DNA of 6,903 bases, from the NCBI GenBank assembly GCA_015063655.1, contig SVTU01000077.1:1-6903 (forward strand). Direction: 5' to 3'. Made by a program: the position numbers and the translations under genes. Shown in pieces: positions 5,424 through 6,903 of the stretch; the first letter of the stretch is position 1; each line of letters starts with the position of its first letter. The notes beneath the pieces were generated by a model, which ran no database searches, was not told the origin of the DNA, and saw only the letters and a list, made by a program, of their open reading frames with translations. Origin of the DNA: Oscillospiraceae bacterium. GTDB taxonomy: Bacteria; Bacillota; Clostridia; Oscillospirales; CAG-272.

Positions 5424-6297
5424 CACGGGGCGGGGCGGCCGCCTGCCTGTGCGGCGTGTAGCCGCCATTCACGATCTGTCCTGCTTCGGCCGCTGTGCGC
5501 TGACGGTGATATTGCCCGTGCTGAGTGCCATGGGCAATCAGACCGTGCCCGTGCCTACGGCGCTGCTTTCATCACACACAGGCGGCTTTAACGATCTGTA
5601 CTTTCGGGATCTGACCGATTCGATGGACGAGATCGCCAAGCATTTCGACCGCCTTTCCTTGGACTTTGATGCGGTCTATACGGGCTTTTTGGGCGATGAG
5701 CGGCAGATCCGCCTGGTGGAGCACTTTATCGAGCGGTTTGCCGACGAGCAAACGCTTGTGATGATCGATCCCGTGATGGGGGACGACGGAAAGCTTTATT
5801 CCACGTATACCGACCAATTGTGCCGCGGCATGAGACAGCTTTGCCGCCATGCCGACGTGCTGACGCCGAACCTGACCGAGGCGTGTATTCTGACGGATAC
5901 GCCCTATCCCGAGGCGGAGCTGTTGACCGAGGCGGAGGCACTTTCTCTTTCGCAAAGGCTGTGCGAGGGCCTGCAGACCTATGGGGCGTCCCGCATTGTG
6001 ATCACGGGTTTACGTTGTTACGGTAAGAGCTTAGGGACCTACGGCTACTCCGAACAAGAGGCCCCGAATGGCTTTTTGTATACCCAGCAGATGGTGGCGC
6101 ATTCGTATCCGGGAACGGGTGAGCTGTTTGCCAGCATCCTGCTTGGTATGCTCTTGAAGGGCAGAGGCTTTGAGGAAGCGGTGAGGGTGAGTGCCGATAT
6201 GACGGAAAAGACCATGCGCTATACGGCGCAGTTTGACACCCCGATACGAGATGGCGTTGCCTTTGAGCATTTTATGGGCGAGCTTGCCGCACTGTGA
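5410..6297 (+). CDS. Pyridoxamine/pyridoxal kinase (ribokinase superfamily, PdxY/ThiD-like)
   Basis: A 295-residue vitamin B6 kinase. Landmarks: RVAAIHDLSCFGRCALT (16-32) at the substrate-binding N-terminus, TALLSSHTGGF (50-60), DAVYTGFLGD (87-96), MIDPVMGDDGKLY (118-130), VLTPNLTEACIL (150-161), RIVITGL (195-201) and YPGTGELFASILLG (233-246). It would phosphorylate pyridoxal, pyridoxine or pyridoxamine with ATP in the cytoplasm, in the salvage route to PLP. The position normally held by the catalytic Asp (GTGD) is Glu238 here, which is odd for a family where this Asp activates the hydroxyl. The start overlaps the upstream gene by 14 nt, with GGGAGG at 5392-5397. The first 14-16 residues are not conserved-looking, and GTG at 5449 or 5458 is a possible alternative start. 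An RNHCP gene follows 7 nt later. Confidence 0.9.
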   Translation: MERIDTGRGGRLPVRRVAAIHDLSCFGRCALTVILPVLSAMGNQTVPVPTALLSSHTGGFNDLYFRDLTDSMDEIAKHFDRLSLDFDAVYTGFLGDERQIRLVEHFIERFADEQTLVMIDPVMGDDGKLYSTYTDQLCRGMRQLCRHADVLTPNLTEACILTDTPYPEAELLTEAEALSLSQRLCEGLQTYGASRIVITGLRCYGKSLGTYGYSEQEAPNGFLYTQQMVAHSYPGTGELFASILLGMLLKGRGFEEAVRVSADMTEKTMRYTAQFDTPIRDGVAFEHFMGELAAL

Positions 6298-6304
6298 GGA
6301 CATG

Positions 6305-6634
6305 ATGGAACAAAAACGCTTTACAAAAAACGATAACGGCTTTGTGTGCGCCCACTGTGGGCGAGAGGTGCTTCCCTTGGGGTATTCCTCACGAAATCAC
6401 TGTCCGTTTTGTCTGTGGTCGCTGCACGTGGATATTCTGCCGGGTGACCGTGCTAACGAGTGCGGCGGTGCGTTGCGGCCCGTACGGGTAGAGCCTGATG
6501 CCAAAAAGGGCTACGTGGTGATCCATCGCTGTGAGCGATGCGGCGAGATTCGCCGCAACCGTGCGGCGCACGATGCCAAGGTTCAGCCCGATGATATCCG
6601 CCTCTTGATCCGCTTGACGGCGGGAGAGCCATGA
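6305..6634 (+). CDS. RNHCP-domain protein with multiple CxxC pairs
   Basis: A 109-residue protein that carries the literal family signature RNHCP (30-34). Cysteines occur as C15-x2-C18, C33-x2-C36, C53 and C76-x2-C79, in contexts FVCAHCGREV, HCPFCLWSLHVD, GDRANECGG and HRCERCGEIRRN. This suggests one or two zinc-ribbon sites. The HVD and GDRA segments are also typical of the family. The function is unknown, and nucleic-acid or ribosome association is a guess from the zinc-ribbon look. The ATG at 6305 is preferred to the adjacent ATG at 6302 because GAGG at 6296-6299 is 5 nt from the former and only 2 from the latter. Extending to 6233 would overlap the kinase gene by more than 60 nt. It is cotranscribed with the kinase. 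Confidence 0.88.
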   Translation: MEQKRFTKNDNGFVCAHCGREVLPLGYSSRNHCPFCLWSLHVDILPGDRANECGGALRPVRVEPDAKKGYVVIHRCERCGEIRRNRAAHDAKVQPDDIRLLIRLTAGEP

Positions 6635-6646
6635 GATAACCGAGGA

Positions 6647-6692
6647 AAAGCAAACAGGAGAAGGACGATCGCGTCCTTCTCCTGTTTGCTTT
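6647..6692. terminator. Strong hairpin, probable bidirectional terminator
   Basis: A perfect 21-bp stem (6647-6667 with 6672-6692) around an ATCG loop, 12 nt after the RNHCP stop. The arms end in AAAG and CTTT, so the rightward U-run is only three bases and lies in the stem. Leftward it is four (TTTT). Its place at the end of a unit and its stability favour termination or 3'-end protection. Confidence 0.75.
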
Positions 6693-6769
6693 AGGCCGAT
6701 ATGCAAGGCCGCAGAATGGATACAGTGTGAGAAGGGCATACTACCCATAAAGGCTATGGGGGTGGAGAG
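6693..6769 (+). other. Leader region of the glycosyltransferase gene
   Basis: A 77-nt stretch without a clear -35/-10 pair. It contains CCCATA-AAGGC-TATGGG (6744-6760), a 6-bp inverted repeat that abuts the G-rich ribosome site (6758-6767). It also contains a five-codon ORF from ATG 6756 (MGVER) whose stop TGA overlaps the glycosyltransferase ATG as ATGA. Either could be chance. Confidence 0.35.
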
Positions 6770-6903
6770 ATGAAGGTTTTGGAGGCGATCAGCGATACCA
6801 ACGTAGGGGGAGCGGGGCGGCTTCTCCTGACCCGTCTGCGGCACAGTGACCGCACGGCGGTGCAGACTACGGTGGTTTTGCCGAAGGGGAGCGCACTTGA
6901 GGA
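6770..6903 (+). CDS. Glycosyltransferase, GT4-like, N-terminal fragment (3' truncated by window)
   Basis: Only 44 codons are visible. They read MKVLEAISDTNVGGAGRLLL, then a loop, then VVLPKGSALE. This is the classic first beta-strand, glycine-rich turn and second strand of GT-B glycosyltransferases of the GT4 group (usual form MKVLhvisd.niGGAGr.ll and vvlP.gS.L). Such enzymes transfer a sugar from a nucleotide-sugar donor to a growing lipid-linked or surface glycan at the cytoplasmic membrane face. The ATG at 6770 follows a GGGGGTGGAG run, and a strong terminator lies upstream, so this begins a new unit that continues outside the window. The donor and acceptor cannot be told from this fragment. 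Confidence 0.8.
   Translation, partial: MKVLEAISDTNVGGAGRLLLTRLRHSDRTAVQTTVVLPKGSALE

Noticed and set aside
6233..6304. N-terminal extension of the RNHCP protein into the kinase gene
   Set aside because: It overlaps conserved kinase coding sequence by over 60 nt. ATG 6305 has a GAGG site, and the family starts near there.
1..6903. CRISPR array, insertion sequence, tRNA or rRNA
   Set aside because: No spaced direct repeats, transposase motifs, terminal inverted repeats with target duplications, or tRNA/rRNA cores were seen on either strand.

Overview
The window looks like ordinary chromosome from a Gram-positive member of class Clostridia, probably an uncultured gut-type Oscillospiraceae or related Eubacteriales of fairly high GC. 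This rests on purine-rich Shine-Dalgarno sites, tight gene packing, hairpin terminators, and several families common in that class: the ruvX-linked small CxxC protein, the DUF2974/Mbeg1-like protein, a ThiD-like pyridoxamine kinase and an RNHCP protein. The assignment is inferred from family resemblance only.

Region 1 (1-3373, + strand) reads as one transcription unit ending in a strong hairpin terminator. It holds the 3' part of a CCA-adding tRNA nucleotidyltransferase gene, an alpha/beta hydrolase of the monoacylglycerol lipase/lysophospholipase type, ruvX (YqgF), a 65-residue four-cysteine protein, and a second lipase-fold protein of the DUF2974/Mbeg1 type. No promoter is visible inside the unit, and the promoter for cca lies outside the window. 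The genes combine tRNA maturation, nucleic-acid processing and two serine hydrolases of unknown substrate, so they look like a housekeeping cluster and not one pathway.

Region 2 (3374-4063) holds a lone minimal sugar-1-phosphate transferase (PglC/WcaJ catalytic-domain type). Its ribosome site and start codon sit inside an inverted repeat. It ends in a bidirectional hairpin shared with a convergent gene.

Region 3 (4035-6692) has two divergent units around a compact promoter region near 4600-4640. Leftward is a two-helix membrane protein of unknown function. Rightward is a three-gene unit: a single-pass membrane-anchored protein of unknown function, a pyridoxamine/pyridoxal kinase that overlaps it, and a small multi-cysteine RNHCP-domain protein. 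A perfect 21-bp stem closes the unit.

Region 4 (6693-6903) has a short leader and the first 44 codons of a GT4-type glycosyltransferase that runs off the window. With the sugar transferase of region 2 it suggests some cell-surface glycan synthesis nearby.

I see no mobile element, CRISPR array, rRNA or tRNA. Nothing here clearly amounts to a new defence or biosynthetic system. The points most worth a second look are the start-codon hairpin at 3401-3432, the back-to-back promoters at 4602-4630, and the Asp-to-Glu change at the catalytic motif of the vitamin B6 kinase.
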